A stretch of 64,000 bases of DNA from positions 391,933 to 455,932 of the forward strand of contig JAHDIH010000005.1 of NCBI GenBank assembly GCA_020630875.1, read 5' to 3'. Under the pieces are notes generated by a model. It was not told the origin of the DNA. It saw only the letters and a list, made by a program, of their open reading frames with translations, and searched no databases. Every line of letters starts with the position of its first letter. Within the stretch, counting starts at the first letter, position 1. Both the position numbers and the translations under genes were made by a program. Shown here piece after piece: positions 44,003-52,272 of the stretch. The stretch comes from Deltaproteobacteria bacterium. Its GTDB lineage: Bacteria; Myxococcota_A; Polyangia; Haliangiales; Haliangiaceae.

Positions 44003-45439
44003 ATGGCACAAACAATGCGAGCACCGTTTGCACCAGACAGCGAAGGCGCTATTTCTACGGAAACAGCCCACTCTCTGTTGAGCGCAGCTTTAGAGTCTGG
44101 AGGCGATTACGCTGACCTGTTTTTTGAATATCGGGTGGGAGCCAGTTACGTCCTAGAAGAAGAGTCAGTTAAGTCCGTCGGCCGAGGAATAACGTTAGGG
44201 ATGGGCGTTCGAGTGGTCGTCGGTGATGCGACCGGCTACGCGTATGCAGAAAATTTAGAGTTTGATGATATGCTCCGTGCCGCAAAAACGGCAGGGAAGA
44301 TCGCGAAGACAGAAGCAAAAACAAAGCCGGTGGACGCTTCTCTTTTGAAGATTCCCGCGAGGTACCCCGTTGGCGACTTATCACTGTTGGTAAGTGCAGA
44401 ACGTAAATTGGAGTTACTTAAGCAAGCAGATGCTGCTGCTCGAGGGGCGACACCTCACATCGCCAAAGTCGAGGCATCGTTTTCGGAGCAGTACCGAGAA
44501 GTGATGGTGATCACCTCAGACGGTCGTTGGACTCACGACGTGTTACCGATGGTGCGCCTAGGAGTTCGCGCCGTGGTCGAAATAGATGGAAAACGCCAAT
44601 CTGGTTCCTCTGGTGGAGGTGGGCGTTACGGCCTGGAGTATTTTGCCACGGACCGAGATGCCGCATTTCACGGCAAAGAAGCGGCAAGGGTGGCCCTGGC
44701 GATGATTGATGCGGTTGACGCCCCTGCGGGGGAATATCCGGTGGTACTGGCTTCCGGCGACTCTGGAATCCTATTGCATGAAGCTGTCGGACACGGACTC
44801 GAAGCGGACTTTAACCGCAAAGGGACCTCAAACTATTCATCCGCCATGGGGCAATCGGTGGCTTCCAGCCTCTGTACGGTAGTCGACGATGGAACGGTGC
44901 TTCATTCGCGCGGCGCCATCAACGTCGATGACGAGGGCTACGAAGGGCAATACAATACCCTAATCGAAAACGGCAAGCTGGTTGGTTACATGCACGACCG
45001 TATGAGTGCCAAGCATTATGGAATCAAACCTTCAGGGAATGGCAGGCGAGAGTCTTTTCGTGCCGTTCCTCTGCCAAGAATGACCAACACCAGTCTACTT
45101 GCCGGTGAAGATGCTCCCGAGGACATCATCAAGTCGGTCAGCTACGGCATCTACGCAAAGCGATTCTCTGGTGGGCAAGTCAATATTTCGAATGGGGACT
45201 TTGTCTTCTCCCTTACGGAGAGCTATTTGATTGAGGACGGAAAAATCACAGCTCCGGTGAAAGGGGTAAATTTGATTGGGAATGGTCCCGAAGTATTACG
45301 GAACGTCTCCATGTTGGGCTCTGACTTTGAGCGCTCGGATGGAATATGGACGTGTGGGAAAGACGGACAGTCGGTCCCTGTAGGAGTGGGGACGCCTTCT
45401 GTGAAAATTGATCAGATCACCGTGGGAGGGACAAAGTGA
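44003..45439 (+). CDS. tldD: TldD metalloprotease subunit
   Basis: A 478-residue protein with the zinc motif HEAVGH (His259, Glu260, His264) followed by GLEADFNRKGTSNY, diagnostic for TldD. TldD and TldE form a heterodimeric protease that degrades unfolded peptides and trims some modified peptides such as microcins. The partner gene follows and overlaps by one base (TGATG). Confidence 0.95.
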   Translation: MAQTMRAPFAPDSEGAISTETAHSLLSAALESGGDYADLFFEYRVGASYVLEEESVKSVGRGITLGMGVRVVVGDATGYAYAENLEFDDMLRAAKTAGKIAKTEAKTKPVDASLLKIPARYPVGDLSLLVSAERKLELLKQADAAARGATPHIAKVEASFSEQYREVMVITSDGRWTHDVLPMVRLGVRAVVEIDGKRQSGSSGGGGRYGLEYFATDRDAAFHGKEAARVALAMIDAVDAPAGEYPVVLASGDSGILLHEAVGHGLEADFNRKGTSNYSSAMGQSVASSLCTVVDDGTVLHSRGAINVDDEGYEGQYNTLIENGKLVGYMHDRMSAKHYGIKPSGNGRRESFRAVPLPRMTNTSLLAGEDAPEDIIKSVSYGIYAKRFSGGQVNISNGDFVFSLTESYLIEDGKITAPVKGVNLIGNGPEVLRNVSMLGSDFERSDGIWTCGKDGQSVPVGVGTPSVKIDQITVGGTK

Positions 45440-46791
45440 TGAGTAAGGATTTAGAACTACTAGCGAAAAAAATGGTGAAATTTGCCAAGGATAGTGGCGC
45501 AGATGAAGCCGAGGTGATTGCCCGAACCGGGCAAGAGATGACTGCCAAGATTCGCCTGGGAAAAGTCGAACTCTTACAAGAAGCTGGCAGTCGAGCGCTG
45601 GGACTTCGCGTCTTCAAAGACAAGCGAGAAGCACTGACCTACACTTCTGACATGAGAGATGATGCGCTTTTGGCGCTGGCGCAGGAGACGGTAGCGCTTG
45701 CAAAGCTCTCTGAGCCCGATGAGTTGCACGAGCTGCCAACCAAAGACCTGATGGCTGAGCAAGTGCCAGATCTAGGACTGTACGATGAGTCCTTCTTGTC
45801 GGTATCTGCCGACGATGCGTTAGAGATGGCGAAGCGTGGAGAGAAAGCAGCAATGGAGTCAGACAAACGTATCTCCAACTCAGATGGTGCGTCGTGGTCT
45901 AGAGTCGCCGGGGAAGTTGCCTTTGCAAACTCGCAAGGGTTTGCTGGTTCCTATCGCGGTAGTTACGGTTCGCTTTACGTTGAGCCGGTTTGCGAAGATC
46001 AAGATGACAAAAAACGTAACGGTTACTGGTGGACTGGCAGTCGTAAACTCAGCGAGATGGCGACTCCAGAAGAAGTAGGCCGAGTGGCGGCCAAAAGAAC
46101 TTTGGACCAACTCGGCGCAAAAAAACTTCCCACTGGCAAGGTGGCTGTGGTTTTTGATCCCGAGGCGGCCAGGGCCATTATTGGTATCGTTGCTGGTGCC
46201 GCCAACGGCAGTGCATTTTACCGGAAGTCTACGTTCTTGCTTGAAAAGGAAGGTCAGGCCATAGCGGCAAAAGGGTTCACCTTGGTTGACGATCCTTTAA
46301 GGTTTGGCGCTCCCGGATCGCGTCCTTTTGACGGCGAAGGACTGGCGGCTCGAAGAAACGTGATTGTCGACGGTGGCGTTCTTAAAACGATTCTTTGCGA
46401 TACGTATACGGGGCGCAAACTAAACCGTGCTTCGACAGGCTCGGCCAGTAGAGGAGTAGGTGGTGGCCCCGGCCCATCTACGTCTAACCTCTACCTTGAG
46501 GCCGGTGATATGTCACCCGAAGAGATTATTCGCTCGACGGGGGACGGGCTTTACGTGACATCCATGATGGGCTTTGGTTTCAATCCCGTGACGGGAGATT
46601 TCTCTCGAGGTGCCGCCGGCTTTTTAATAAAGAATGGAGAGTTGTCGCACGCGGTGTCGGAAGTAACAATTTCGGCAAACTTCAACGACTTGCTGATGAA
46701 TATCGATGCGATAGGCAACGATTTGGATTTTAGGTCCTCGACGACAAGCCCTACGCTTAGGGTCTCAGAGATGATGCTTGCCGGAAACTGA
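45439..46791 (+). CDS. pmbA: TldE/PmbA protease subunit
   Basis: A 450-residue homologue of TldD without the HExxxH motif, as expected for TldE/PmbA. Typical segments are GRTGQEMTAKIRLGKVELLQEAGSRALGLRV-like at the N-terminus (residues 24-55) and STGSASRGVGGGPGPSTSNLYLEAG near residue 335. The ATG at 45439 overlaps the tldD stop; a GTG one codon earlier is possible. It converges with xerD, one base between stops. Confidence 0.94.
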   Translation: MSKDLELLAKKMVKFAKDSGADEAEVIARTGQEMTAKIRLGKVELLQEAGSRALGLRVFKDKREALTYTSDMRDDALLALAQETVALAKLSEPDELHELPTKDLMAEQVPDLGLYDESFLSVSADDALEMAKRGEKAAMESDKRISNSDGASWSRVAGEVAFANSQGFAGSYRGSYGSLYVEPVCEDQDDKKRNGYWWTGSRKLSEMATPEEVGRVAAKRTLDQLGAKKLPTGKVAVVFDPEAARAIIGIVAGAANGSAFYRKSTFLLEKEGQAIAAKGFTLVDDPLRFGAPGSRPFDGEGLAARRNVIVDGGVLKTILCDTYTGRKLNRASTGSASRGVGGGPGPSTSNLYLEAGDMSPEEIIRSTGDGLYVTSMMGFGFNPVTGDFSRGAAGFLIKNGELSHAVSEVTISANFNDLLMNIDAIGNDLDFRSSTTSPTLRVSEMMLAGN

Positions 46792-46792
46792 G

Positions 46793-47665
46793 TTAAGCTC
46801 TCGGGTGTTTTTCAGCGTATACTTTTAGTAAGCGAGCGCGGTCTACGTGAGTGTAAATTTCAGTCGTTGAAATGTCACTGTGGCCAAGTAAAAGTTGGAT
46901 CGTCCGTAGGTCTGCGCCACCTCCTAGCAGGTGGGTGGCGAAGGAGTGCCGCAGTTTATGAGGAGAGAGATTGGGGACCCCAATTGCTCGACCGTAAGCC
47001 GCAATCCTCTTCCAAAATCCCTGGCGGGTCATGCGCTTTTTTCGTTTGGTAATAAAGAGGTCTTCACAGCTTTGCTTACCTAGAATCGCCCCCCGATGAG
47101 GTAGATAATCCTCGATCGCCGCTAGCGCGATTTCACCGATCGGGACAATGCGAGACTTTTCACCTTTGCCGATGACACGCAGTATCCCGCGTTCGTAGTC
47201 GATACTTGATACGGGGAGGGTGACCAACTCAGTGACTCGAAGCCCGCTACCGTACAGAAGCTCGAGCATCGCGCGGTCCCGTGAACCTTTCCATGTCGAT
47301 TCATCCGGCAGTGCGAGAAGCGACTCTACTTGCTCCTTCGACAAGACGGTGGGCAGTGGCCTACGTTTTTTTGGGGGGACGATAGAGTCGCAAGGATTGG
47401 ACTGGACGATTTTGTTTTCATGAAGGTAGCGAAAGAACCCACGAATGGCGGACAGCTTTCGACATCGGCTACTAGGTAAGAGATTTTGCTCACTAAGAGC
47501 GCCGAGGTGATCGAGTACATCTTTAGGGCGGACGGTCTTGCGCTGTTTGTTTAGGCTGGACAGAAAGGCATTAATGTCGGCGGCATAGCCTTCAACGGTG
47601 TGCAACGACAAACTTCTTTCAGCCTTGAGGTAGGCCATATAGTCGTCAAATCGCTCGTCCCACAC
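46793..47665 (-). CDS. xerD: Tyrosine recombinase XerD/XerC
   Basis: A 290-residue site-specific recombinase that resolves chromosome dimers at dif. The catalytic set is complete: Arg143 (GSGLRVTEL), Lys167 (GKGEKSR), His236 and Arg239 (HKLRHSFATHLL), His262 (LGHSDISTTEIYTHV) and Tyr271. The length and lack of extra domains identify the housekeeping Xer type rather than a phage integrase. XerD is slightly favoured over XerC by the C-terminal wording, but that is a judgement. No dif site was found in the window. Confidence 0.92.
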   Translation of the reverse strand: MWDERFDDYMAYLKAERSLSLHTVEGYAADINAFLSSLNKQRKTVRPKDVLDHLGALSEQNLLPSSRCRKLSAIRGFFRYLHENKIVQSNPCDSIVPPKKRRPLPTVLSKEQVESLLALPDESTWKGSRDRAMLELLYGSGLRVTELVTLPVSSIDYERGILRVIGKGEKSRIVPIGEIALAAIEDYLPHRGAILGKQSCEDLFITKRKKRMTRQGFWKRIAAYGRAIGVPNLSPHKLRHSFATHLLGGGADLRTIQLLLGHSDISTTEIYTHVDRARLLKVYAEKHPRA

Positions 47666-47732
47666 CGAAGAATTCTAAGCGCCATGGATACTTTGGGCTA
47701 GTTTTCCGTGATTACTGTGCTATTGACTGCGC

Positions 47733-48383
47733 ATGAGTAAGATTCAAGCCTTTCTGTTGCTCCTTTGTGCTGGATGTTTGGCTCTAGCGGCCTTTAGCAA
47801 GTCGTGGTTTATCCACAATGATCAGATTGCCATGGTTCAAGGGACTTCGGTTTTTGTGGGCATGCAATCGGCTAGGCTTTGCGATCCTGATTGTGAAACG
47901 ATCGAACACAAAGAACTTCCTTACCAGTGGGCGCATTTCGTGACGGAGCGGATGGTCATGAAAGAGCTGGGGCAGTCGGCTCCTGTGATACCAGGCCTCT
48001 CGCAAATGCAAAGCGACGAAGACCGTGTGGTTGCCTCTTACGAAGCTGCGATGGCGATGAGGCAAAAGGTAGAAGATCGGGCTCTTTCAAGCTTATCCAT
48101 TCTCAAAGTCTGCTTTTACTTCGTCCTCGGTCTGATTGTTTTGCTAGCGGCGCTAGCCTTGCTTGAGCTTTTGGGGAAGAATTCTACTAAGCTGCTCTGG
48201 GGGGTTTTGGTACTGGCTTTTGTTTCGATTGGCACCATAATGGTTGCCATGACAAGAGCACCTGAGTCTATGATGCTGGGGTACTCGTTCTGGGTGTTTA
48301 CACTTGGTGCATGCGGAAGTATTCCCGTGGCAATTATCACCGCAAAGACGTCGCAAGCTGCGAAGAATGATTGGTGGGAGTAG
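47733..48383 (+). CDS. Integral membrane protein, unknown function
   Basis: A 216-residue protein with four predicted transmembrane helices: one at the N-terminus (about 5-22), then an extracytoplasmic loop of about 95 residues with a CDPDC pair, then three helices (about 125-145, 153-172, 184-204). The topology resembles four-helix claudin-like membrane proteins in outline only. No family is recognised. It is a single gene convergent with nusB. Confidence 0.7.
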   Translation: MSKIQAFLLLLCAGCLALAAFSKSWFIHNDQIAMVQGTSVFVGMQSARLCDPDCETIEHKELPYQWAHFVTERMVMKELGQSAPVIPGLSQMQSDEDRVVASYEAAMAMRQKVEDRALSSLSILKVCFYFVLGLIVLLAALALLELLGKNSTKLLWGVLVLAFVSIGTIMVAMTRAPESMMLGYSFWVFTLGACGSIPVAIITAKTSQAAKNDWWE

Positions 48384-48405
48384 TAAGAAAATTAGTGTGA
48401 ACTAC

Positions 48406-48819
48406 TTAGATATTTGGAGTTGTCACTCTGGAGAGTTTCTTGGCGATAGCGTCAAGCACGCCGTTTACAAACCGTCCAGAGTGTTCACTCCCGTAGCTCT
48501 TTGCTAGTTCGACAGCCTCGTTCAATACCACATTTGGCGGAGTTTCCTGCGTAAGCAGCTCCCCCACGGAGATTCGTAGGATGCTGCGGTCGATAGCGGC
48601 CATCCTCCCAATATTCCATTTGGATCCACTCTCTTCGATTAGCCCGTCGATTTCGGCACGTCTTTCGGTCGAAGCTTTGACGAGTGACTCTGCAAACGCA
48701 TCATCGCTTGCTTCCTCCAGCTCGACTGCCAGATCTCCAAGGGTCGCTTGCTCTCCAGAGATGTCTTGAGCGTAAGTAATTACCAGCGCGCGTTCTCTAG
48801 ATTTCCGTCGAGGTTTCAT
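48406..48819 (-). CDS. nusB: Transcription antitermination factor NusB
   Basis: A 137-residue all-helical protein that joins NusE, NusA and NusG in rRNA antitermination. Family blocks are RRKSRERALVITYAQDI, WNIGRMAAIDRSILRISVGELL and PPNVVLNEAVELAKSYGSEHSGRFVNGVLD. It is the last gene of the riboflavin operon, overlapping ribH by four bases (ATGA), the usual ribH-nusB linkage. Confidence 0.95.
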   Translation of the reverse strand: MKPRRKSRERALVITYAQDISGEQATLGDLAVELEEASDDAFAESLVKASTERRAEIDGLIEESGSKWNIGRMAAIDRSILRISVGELLTQETPPNVVLNEAVELAKSYGSEHSGRFVNGVLDAIAKKLSRVTTPNI

Positions 48820-49283
48820 GAAACTCCGCGTAGTAGTGTTGCGGTTTCAATCGCGGCGAGCGTCGCTTCTTGTCCTTTGTTTCCTGCTTTGACCCCCGCA
48901 CGCTCCATCGCTTGCTCCGTGGTGTCGCAGGTCAAAACGCCGAAGGAAACGGCCGCGGAGGATTCCAACGCTACTTTCGCGACTCCTTGGGTGCACGCCG
49001 ATGAAATGTACTCGAAATGCGGTGTTCCGCCTCGAATAATCACGCCAAGGCATACCACAAGGTCAAAGCGGTTTGAGCCAGCCACTGTTTGAGCAATTTG
49101 TGGAATCTCAAATGCACCTGGGGCCCAAAAAAGATCGATGTTCTGCTCAAGTCCTCCGCATTTGATAAACGTGTCACTAGAGCCGCTGACCAGTTTTTCA
49201 ACAATGGACTCGTTGAACTTTCCCGCTACGATTGCAAGTTTGAGAGCTGATGCGTCCCACTTTCCTTGATGTGTATTTATCAT
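48816..49283 (-). CDS. ribH: 6,7-dimethyl-8-ribityllumazine synthase
   Basis: A 155-residue enzyme condensing the ribityl-aminouracil with dihydroxybutanone phosphate in riboflavin synthesis. Characteristic segments are AIVAGKFNESIVEKL, APGAFEIPQIA, GVIIRGGTPHFEYIS and FGVLTCDTTEQAMERAG. It overlaps ribBA and nusB by four bases each. Confidence 0.97.
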   Translation of the reverse strand: MINTHQGKWDASALKLAIVAGKFNESIVEKLVSGSSDTFIKCGGLEQNIDLFWAPGAFEIPQIAQTVAGSNRFDLVVCLGVIIRGGTPHFEYISSACTQGVAKVALESSAAVSFGVLTCDTTEQAMERAGVKAGNKGQEATLAAIETATLLRGVS

Positions 49284-50425
49284 GAGGCTTCCTTTGCGAT
49301 GATACCTTTTTTCATCACTACTTGTTCTACGATGTTGATGCCGAAGGACTCGATACCAATGAGACGACGTTTCGTTCTGGTGTGCAGTCTTATGTTCCTG
49401 CAGCCGACATCAACCAGGACTTGCGCTCCTAGTCCATAGTCCCTCATGGTTTCGCTGGAGACGGGCCCGGCGATCTGAGGAGCAGCGGAGATTTTTGTGA
49501 GCGCATCAAAGTCGACTGTTTTTTTACCGCCGACGACGTACATGAACACGCCGGTTTTTTGTTTGTCCAGGTACCGAAGAATGTCTATGGCGTCGGTCTT
49601 GGTACCGAAAACATCAACGGCGGGTTCGCAAGAGTGAACTCTAACGTCAACGGCTTCTCCGGCAGCATTGGCTGCCTCTAGATCCCCACGAATAAAGACT
49701 ACGTACTCAGTGTCCTCGACATCGGACTTGTAAAGGCGAACGTCGAAAGGCTCTCCAGCCCCCAGTTGTTGCGGTCGAATTTGTTTCTGCGCATCGCATC
49801 GTACAATTCGTTCTTTTTGCAAACGATAGGTCACCATGTCCGCTACGGATAGAATGGGAATGTTGTGCTTTTCGCTGAAGACTTCCAGCTCCGCCATGCG
49901 AGCCATTTCGCCATCTGGCTTCATAATTTCGCAAATCACACCTGCAGGTTTTAAGCCTGCCATTTTACTGAGGTCCACAGCTCCTTCGGTTTGCCCCATT
50001 CTGACAAGTACGCCACCGTCTCTCGCTTTCAACGGAAAAATATGCCCAGGGCAGACGATATCGTAGGGTTTGGCATCGTCTGCGACGGCCGCCAGCACCG
50101 TGGTGCTTCTGTCGGATGCAGATATCCCCGTCGTTACCCCCTCGCGAGCCTCGATGGAGACTGTGAAGGCGGTCCCGAGTGGAGCTTCATTGTTCGTCAC
50201 CATCATTGGCAGTCGAAGTCTTTCAACCAACTCTTTGGACATGGGTAAGCAAATAAGCCCGCGGGCGTGAGTCGCCATAAAATTGATCGCTTCAGGCGTG
50301 CACTTTTCTGCAGCGAGTATCAGGTCACCTTCGTTCTCGCGACCTTCATCGTCAACAAGGATCACCATTTCGCCACGTTGAATTGCTGCGATCGCTACTT
50401 CTACTTTTTCTGCGACTGTCGCCAT
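49280..50425 (-). CDS. ribBA: RibB with degenerate GTP-cyclohydrolase-like C-terminal domain (RibBX type)
   Basis: A 381-residue fusion. Residues 1-205 are a complete 3,4-dihydroxy-2-butanone 4-phosphate synthase: DDEGRENEGDL (25-35), STTVLAAV, GHIFPLKARDGGVLVRMGQTEGAVDL. Residues about 215-381 have the GTP cyclohydrolase II outline (VRVHSCEPAVDVFG, YGLGAQVLVDVGCRNIRL) but lack the zinc Cys cluster that should follow VFG and the R-Q-E-G-R-G-I-G-L loop, so cyclohydrolase activity is unlikely. Proteins of this kind have been described as RibBX. A real RibA would have to be elsewhere. Confidence 0.92.
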   Translation of the reverse strand: MATVAEKVEVAIAAIQRGEMVILVDDEGRENEGDLILAAEKCTPEAINFMATHARGLICLPMSKELVERLRLPMMVTNNEAPLGTAFTVSIEAREGVTTGISASDRSTTVLAAVADDAKPYDIVCPGHIFPLKARDGGVLVRMGQTEGAVDLSKMAGLKPAGVICEIMKPDGEMARMAELEVFSEKHNIPILSVADMVTYRLQKERIVRCDAQKQIRPQQLGAGEPFDVRLYKSDVEDTEYVVFIRGDLEAANAAGEAVDVRVHSCEPAVDVFGTKTDAIDILRYLDKQKTGVFMYVVGGKKTVDFDALTKISAAPQIAGPVSSETMRDYGLGAQVLVDVGCRNIRLHTRTKRRLIGIESFGINIVEQVVMKKGIIAKEAS

Positions 50426-50474
50426 AACGCCGGCACGCTAGCATGGATGCTTGAACCGGTGTCTACTAATTACC

Positions 50475-51065
50475 TCAGCTTTTCAGTGCAAGCATCCGCT
50501 CGCAATACTTGGCCAAAACGTCGGTTTCTAAATTGACCTGAGAGTCAACCGACAGCTTCCCGAGCGTCGTTACGGACAGGGTGTGGGGGATTAGGGCTAC
50601 CGAAAAGTGGTTGCCTTCCACTTCGTTCACCGTGAGCGACACTCCGTTAACGCAAATGGAGCCCTTTTTGGCTACTTGGCTGGAGAGCTCTGATGGAGCC
50701 TCGATGTTAAAAATATGATTTCCTTCGCCTGGAGTGACAGAAGCAACACGTCCCACGCCATCGACGTGACCACTGACAAAATGACCACCCAACCGGTCGG
50801 TTGCGAGTAGGGCCCTTTCTAGATTAATTGCTCCCCCCACCACCCAATCGTGAGCCGTGGTGCACTTCAAGGTTTCAGCGCCAAGGAACACGGTGTAGCT
50901 CTCCCTCGAGATATTGGTCACAGTCAAACATACACCGTCATGTGAGATAGATTCACCCAATTCTAAGGAAGTGTCCCATTCAAAAGCCACGTCAGCTTGT
51001 AACCCTTCGGAAATTGGTAGTAATTTTGTGATTGTCCCAACTCCTGCGACTAACCCAGTAAACAT
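50475..51065 (-). CDS. ribE: Riboflavin synthase alpha chain
   Basis: A 196-residue enzyme that dismutates two lumazines to riboflavin. It has two lumazine-binding halves, starting MFTGLVAGVG (MFTGIVE in most homologues) and GGHFVSGHVDGVG, with SICVNGVSLTVNEV and HDGVCLTVTNI as matching strands. It is the first gene of the ribE-ribBA-ribH-nusB operon. I looked for an FMN riboswitch upstream and saw none. Confidence 0.95.
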   Translation of the reverse strand: MFTGLVAGVGTITKLLPISEGLQADVAFEWDTSLELGESISHDGVCLTVTNISRESYTVFLGAETLKCTTAHDWVVGGAINLERALLATDRLGGHFVSGHVDGVGRVASVTPGEGNHIFNIEAPSELSSQVAKKGSICVNGVSLTVNEVEGNHFSVALIPHTLSVTTLGKLSVDSQVNLETDVLAKYCERMLALKS

Positions 51066-51185
51066 GGTTGCGCTTTACCATGGCGAGTCTCAGGCGAAAA
51101 TACTTCCCGCTTAATTTTGTTCATGACACTGAATTGGAGTTCAGGTAACTTCGCGTGTATGTCTCCCTCCTACCTTCAGCCTGAA

Positions 51186-51635
51186 ATGATCATCGTAAGT
51201 CGTCGCGCAAGATGGATGCCCTTCGCGATTATGATTCAGTTGACCTTGCTCTTTGGCGCTTATGCGTATGCGACGCAGTTGTCTGTCCCTGAGGGCTCCC
51301 CGCTCGCAAGTGGGTGGTTTGGTGTTGCCAGTCATGGTGAGGACTCCGAACGTGGCGTTCTCGTCGATGAGGTCGTGGGGTGCCCTGCCGCAAAGGCTGG
51401 AATCATTGCGGGAGATCGTCTTCTTTCGTGGCGTTTCTCGGCGCCGGAACGTTGGAACGAAATAGAAGATATGGACTCGCTGCAAACGATTGCGGTCTCT
51501 CTACCAAATCACTCCGTTGAATTTCTAATTCTTGGCGCCAATCAAGTGAAACGTCACGTGTCGGTAAAGATGGCTGCCGTGTACGGCGCATACCCACCCC
51601 CAGAAGTCGATGACGTTAACGGCTGTGGTTCTTAA
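51186..51635 (+). CDS. Membrane-anchored PDZ-domain protein
   Basis: A protein of about 149 residues: a basic N-terminus (SRRARW), one transmembrane segment (MPFAIMIQLTLLFGAYAYA) and a PDZ domain (GWFGVASHG, then GVLVDEVVGCPAAKAGIIAGDRLLSW and QVKRHVSVKM). No protease domain is attached. The start is uncertain; in-frame ATGs at 51159 and 51123 and a TTG at 51117 would lengthen it, and no site has a strong ribosome binding site. It is divergent from the riboflavin operon and precedes the J-like/DnaK pair by 46 bases. Confidence 0.68.
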   Translation: MIIVSRRARWMPFAIMIQLTLLFGAYAYATQLSVPEGSPLASGWFGVASHGEDSERGVLVDEVVGCPAAKAGIIAGDRLLSWRFSAPERWNEIEDMDSLQTIAVSLPNHSVEFLILGANQVKRHVSVKMAAVYGAYPPPEVDDVNGCGS

Positions 51636-51681
51636 GCCAATTTTGTTGAACCGCATGTCAGCAAGGCGATAAGATGACAGG

Positions 51682-52272
51682 GTGGGGGAACAGTCATTAG
51701 AGCGTATTTTTAAGCTCATGCAAACTCAGGAACCGTTACAGGTGCTGGGGTTGGAAGAAGGAGCGTCGAAGAAAGAAATTAGGAAACGCTTTCTAGTGCT
51801 TTCCAAAAAGTGGCACCCTGCGAAGTGTCAAAGTTCCGCTGCTTCCGATGTGAAATACGCCAATGAAATTTTTATCTGTGTCAAAAAGGCTTACGAGAAA
51901 GTTAAGAATGGCACCGTTCCAAGTCCGGCCGTAGCTGAGTTCTCCAAAGATAGTATGACGGTGGCGTCGGGAATTTCCAACACGAAGGCCAGTGTGTTGG
52001 GAGTGACGTTTGATCGAGCCAAAGAATATTTGAGGCAACAACAATGGGCGCGTGCTCGACGTACGCTTCAAAGCCTTGTGGAAAAGAAGCCAAATGACAA
52101 AGCGTTGACTGCTTTGATGCACTCAGCCTGGGGATTCGAGTACCTGGTCAGAGGGGAGCTGCAAAAAGCGAGGGGGGAGTTTGCGTTTGCGTTGAAATTG
52201 AACCCTCAGTTGCGGCTTGCTTTGAAAGGGCTATCTGAAACGGACGCTCGTTCTAAGGGGGTTGCGCGATGA
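51682..52272 (+). CDS. J-domain-like protein lacking HPD, with TPR-like C-terminus
   Basis: A 196-residue protein from a GTG start. Residues 19-76 follow the J-domain plan (LQVLGLEEGASKKEIRKRFLVLSKKWHP, then ANEIFICVKKAYEKV), but the invariant HPD reads HPA (45-47, followed by KC). The Asp is needed for Hsp70 ATPase stimulation in known J proteins, so a classical role is doubtful. Residues about 110-185 look like a TPR pair (AKEYLRQQQWARARRTLQSLVEK, LVRGELQKARGEFAFALKLNP). It overlaps the DnaK-like gene by four bases (ATGA), which strongly links the two. Confidence 0.78.
   Translation: MGEQSLERIFKLMQTQEPLQVLGLEEGASKKEIRKRFLVLSKKWHPAKCQSSAASDVKYANEIFICVKKAYEKVKNGTVPSPAVAEFSKDSMTVASGISNTKASVLGVTFDRAKEYLRQQQWARARRTLQSLVEKKPNDKALTALMHSAWGFEYLVRGELQKARGEFAFALKLNPQLRLALKGLSETDARSKGVAR

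Noticed and set aside
46793..47665. Tyrosine recombinase considered as a phage or island integrase
   Set aside because: Length, complete housekeeping motifs and core-gene neighbours indicate Xer; no tRNA-adjacent att duplication is visible.
51066..51185. Leader of the riboflavin operon checked for an FMN riboswitch
   Set aside because: The short leader lacks the conserved FMN-riboswitch segments; nothing beyond ordinary sequence was seen.
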